DNA of 7,243 bases from an uncultured Eubacteriales bacterium (lineage in GTDB: Bacteria; Bacillota; Clostridia; Oscillospirales; UMGS1783). Of the stretch, positions 6,401 through 7,243 are shown piece after piece. Positions within the stretch are counted from its first letter, which is position 1. Each line of letters opens with the position of its first letter. The position numbers and the translations under genes are program-made. The notes below the pieces were generated by a model. It was not told the origin of the DNA. It saw only the letters and a list, made by a program, of their open reading frames with translations, and made no database searches. The stretch is from positions 1 to 7,243 of the forward strand of contig USJY01000060.1 in NCBI GenBank assembly GCA_900555065.1. The letters are read 5' to 3'.

Positions 6401-6640
6401 TTGTACGGCCTCCACGTCGGCCTCCGTCAGGCCAAGCGTGCTCATGACGCGCACGTCCATCATATACGTATCGTCATAATACCGGTCGCTGGACAGGCGC
6501 ATATCGGGCGCCGTTGCGATGATTCCCACAAAGAAACCGACGCCCAGCGCGACAATGGCGAATATGGCCAGAAACCGGCTGATCCCCTGCCGAAACCCGC
6601 GCAGCACTAATTTTCTATAGGTTCTGCGATGCCGCCGCAT
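3482..6640 (-). CDS. ABC exporter permease, FtsX/MacB type, with extracytoplasmic coiled-coil hairpin
   Basis: A 1052-residue membrane subunit of an ABC transporter of the type VII (MacB/FtsX-like) class; the substrate is unknown. Order of parts: basic N-terminus, TM1 (about 22-43), first outer domain (about 44-240), Ala/Glu/Gln-rich coiled coil (about 244-493), TM2-TM4 (about 523-541, 565-585, 613-633), a basic linker, TM5 (about 690-708), second outer domain (about 710-918), then TM6-TM8 (about 920-941, 972-995, 1013-1035) and a basic tail. This is a duplicated four-helix FtsX unit. The cytoplasmic coupling motifs are repeated: VEEERGLIGTLKALGY (545-560) and ERERELATIKVLGF (949-962). The coiled coil is split near 374-386 by RPFVDQDPQI, consistent with two antiparallel arms. 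The ATG at 6638-6640 follows GGGAGG by 7 bases. The gene starts 29 bases after the ATPase stop, so the two are one operon. Long-arm permeases of this kind are found in Firmicutes, but their cargo is mostly untested. Confidence 0.92.
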   Translation of the reverse strand: MRRHRRTYRKLVLRGFRQGISRFLAIFAIVALGVGFFVGIIATAPDMRLSSDRYYDDTYMMDVRVMSTLGLTEADVEAVQNLEGIDRVMPAYSADVLLLTAQDDAAVTRVHSLPAAEEESLNRVELTSGRMPENPGECVIETGGYLFSLPIEIGDTLQLSPDNEDLTDTLAVDSFTVVGTVKSAYYFSVEREHTTLGNGSIELILYTQQQSFAYEVFTDIFAMVSGAEALNCFSEDYRNLVADTSARLETLADARERARRDELVADAQAELDDAWSEYLAEREDAEKELADAEQELARARAELETQRARLADGRSQYESGLEEYQAGLEAFETEIAQQREALEAGRAELALKREELTAMQEQLDANKAQIDALRPFVDQDPQIAEQVAEYDANVAVVSQGFAMLEAREAELEAGAQTLEETAAQTQAELDAAKAALDETLRTLDSGAAALAAAQEELAAGETEYEQARQEAEQTFAEAEQELEQAQQEIADIPEAEWYLFDRSDNLGFESFRKNADNLEAIAKIFPLFFFLIAALVSLTTMTRLVEEERGLIGTLKALGYNNGAIAAKYLIYAGVASVSGSVLGFSLGFKVFPTILWNAYEMMYTLPPLLTPFHWGYAVLSSAAAVLLCLFATYSACRHSLGLSPAGLLQPRAPKAGKRVFLERITPLWKRLKFTHKVTVRNLLRYKKRFFMTVIGIAGCTALLVAGFGLRDSISDIVDKQFNEIYQYNMIVSLRNSSPMQKGTALRALLDDPQYISGYTLASQESATVSAGGKSQDITLCVPEDTQALPEFVTLRDRRTHEPVSFDTDSAVVTEKLAEQLGIQVGDQIQIDLGDGLTADVTVTGVTENYLSGYVYLAREVYEDVFGQDLTFHTLYGVVPDADAQRRDEISARILRQEDVNGVSFTNSIGENFQDMLSKIDYIVIVLIVSAGTLAFIVLYNLTNINIAERERELATIKVLGFYDGEVSAYIYRETVLLSVIGMALGLALGVVLHTFVVRTAEIDAVMFGRSIYPLSFVYAGLLTLAFTAIVSLFMHKKLKKIDMVQSLKSNE

Positions 6641-6669
6641 TCCATTCCCTCCCGTTCCCTAGCCGCGCG

Positions 6670-7243
6670 TTACCACTCGATCTGCTCTACCGGAACAATA
6701 TGTTCGTTTTTACGCATATCTGTGACTGTTCCATTCTTCACGGTGATAATCCGATCCGCCATCGCCGTAATCGCCTGGTTGTGTGTGATGACAACGACGG
6801 TAACGCCCTTTTTGCGGCAGGTATCCTGCAGCAGCTTCAGCACTGCCTTACCTGTATTGTAATCCAGCGCGCCGGTTGGTTCATCGCACAGCAAAAGCTT
6901 TGGATTTTTGGCAAGGGCACGGGCGATCGCCACACGCTGCTGTTCCCCGCCGGAAAGCTGCGCAGGGAAGTTCGATGCTCGGTCTGCAAGCCCCACGTCT
7001 GCAAGCACCTGCCCTGCATCCAGCGGATCGCTGCAGATCTGGGATGCCAGCTCCACATTTTCCAGCGCTGTCAGGTTTCCGACCAGATTATAAAACTGGA
7101 ACACAAAGCCAATATCATATCTGCGGTAGTCTGTCAGCTGCTTCTTTCCGTAAGAGGAAATTTCTTTTCCATCCAGCAGGACCTTTCCCTCCGTCAGCGT
7201 ATCCATTCCGCCAAGGATATTCAGGATCGTTGTCTTGCCAGCG
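6670..7243 (-). CDS. ABC transporter ATP-binding protein, LolD/MacB type (5' truncated by window)
   Basis: About 190 residues are visible; the start lies beyond the right edge. The frame enters inside Walker A ([12 protein letters not shown]). It then shows the Q-loop in [11 protein letters not shown], the signature [15 protein letters not shown], Walker [13 protein letters not shown] with the catalytic Glu, and the H-loop in VVVITHN. These are all the motifs of an active ATPase except the unseen first residues of Walker A. The wording FQFYNLV...LTALENVEL and DEPTGALD is typical of the MacB/LolD group that powers FtsX-like permeases. The protein would hydrolyse ATP on the cytoplasmic face and drive the permease encoded just downstream. 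An internal ATG at 7204-7206 exists but lies after Walker A, so it is not the true start. The tail after the H-loop is a normal short length. Confidence 0.95.
   Translation of the reverse strand, partial: AGKTTILNILGGMDTLTEGKVLLDGKEISSYGKKQLTDYRRYDIGFVFQFYNLVGNLTALENVELASQICSDPLDAGQVLADVGLADRASNFPAQLSGGEQQRVAIARALAKNPKLLLCDEPTGALDYNTGKAVLKLLQDTCRKKGVTVVVITHNQAITAMADRIITVKNGTVTDMRKNEHIVPVEQIEW

Overview
The window looks like a chromosomal segment of a GC-rich, probably spore-forming Firmicute of the class Clostridia. The reasons are: a two-domain NAD synthetase with clostridial wording (for example GTGDLSELALG and NGDHMSMYG), strong AGGAGG-type ribosome binding sites, sigma-A promoters with 17-base spacers, a tiny hydrophobic Cys-rich protein of a sporulation-like type behind a SigK-like promoter, and an ATPase plus FtsX-type permease exporter pair typical of Gram-positives. 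The genus cannot be fixed from this sequence alone.

Layout. (1) Positions 1-305, minus strand: the N-terminus of a secreted or membrane-anchored DUF2207-type protein that runs off the left edge, with its promoter at 386-414 and a hairpin in its leader (334-363). (2) 456-701, plus strand: a self-contained mini-transcript made of a SigK-like promoter, a 29-residue protein (512-601) and a strong hairpin terminator. (3) 707-1192, minus strand: a zinc-ribbon protein with two membrane segments, driven by a perfect-consensus sigma-A promoter whose -10 box lies in a 9+9 base inverted repeat. (4) 1336-3412, plus strand: promoter, nadE-type NAD synthetase and a terminator. (5) 3482-7243, minus strand: a two-gene exporter operon, with an ABC ATPase (truncated by the right edge at Walker A) followed 29 bases later by a 1052-residue FtsX/MacB-type permease carrying a long extracytoplasmic coiled-coil hairpin. 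It converges on nadE, and the hairpin at 3370-3412 has a T-run on each strand and can terminate both.

The genes do not form one pathway. The clear functional unit is the ATPase/permease pair. The most notable observation is in the NAD synthetase: its ammonia-using synthetase half looks intact, but the attached nitrilase-type glutaminase half has lost two of its three catalytic residues (Glu to Gln at residue 46, Cys to Gly at residue 170) while keeping its full length and much of its surrounding sequence. It therefore looks like a pseudo-glutaminase fused to a working NH3-dependent synthetase. No CRISPR array, insertion sequence, tRNA or rRNA was seen.
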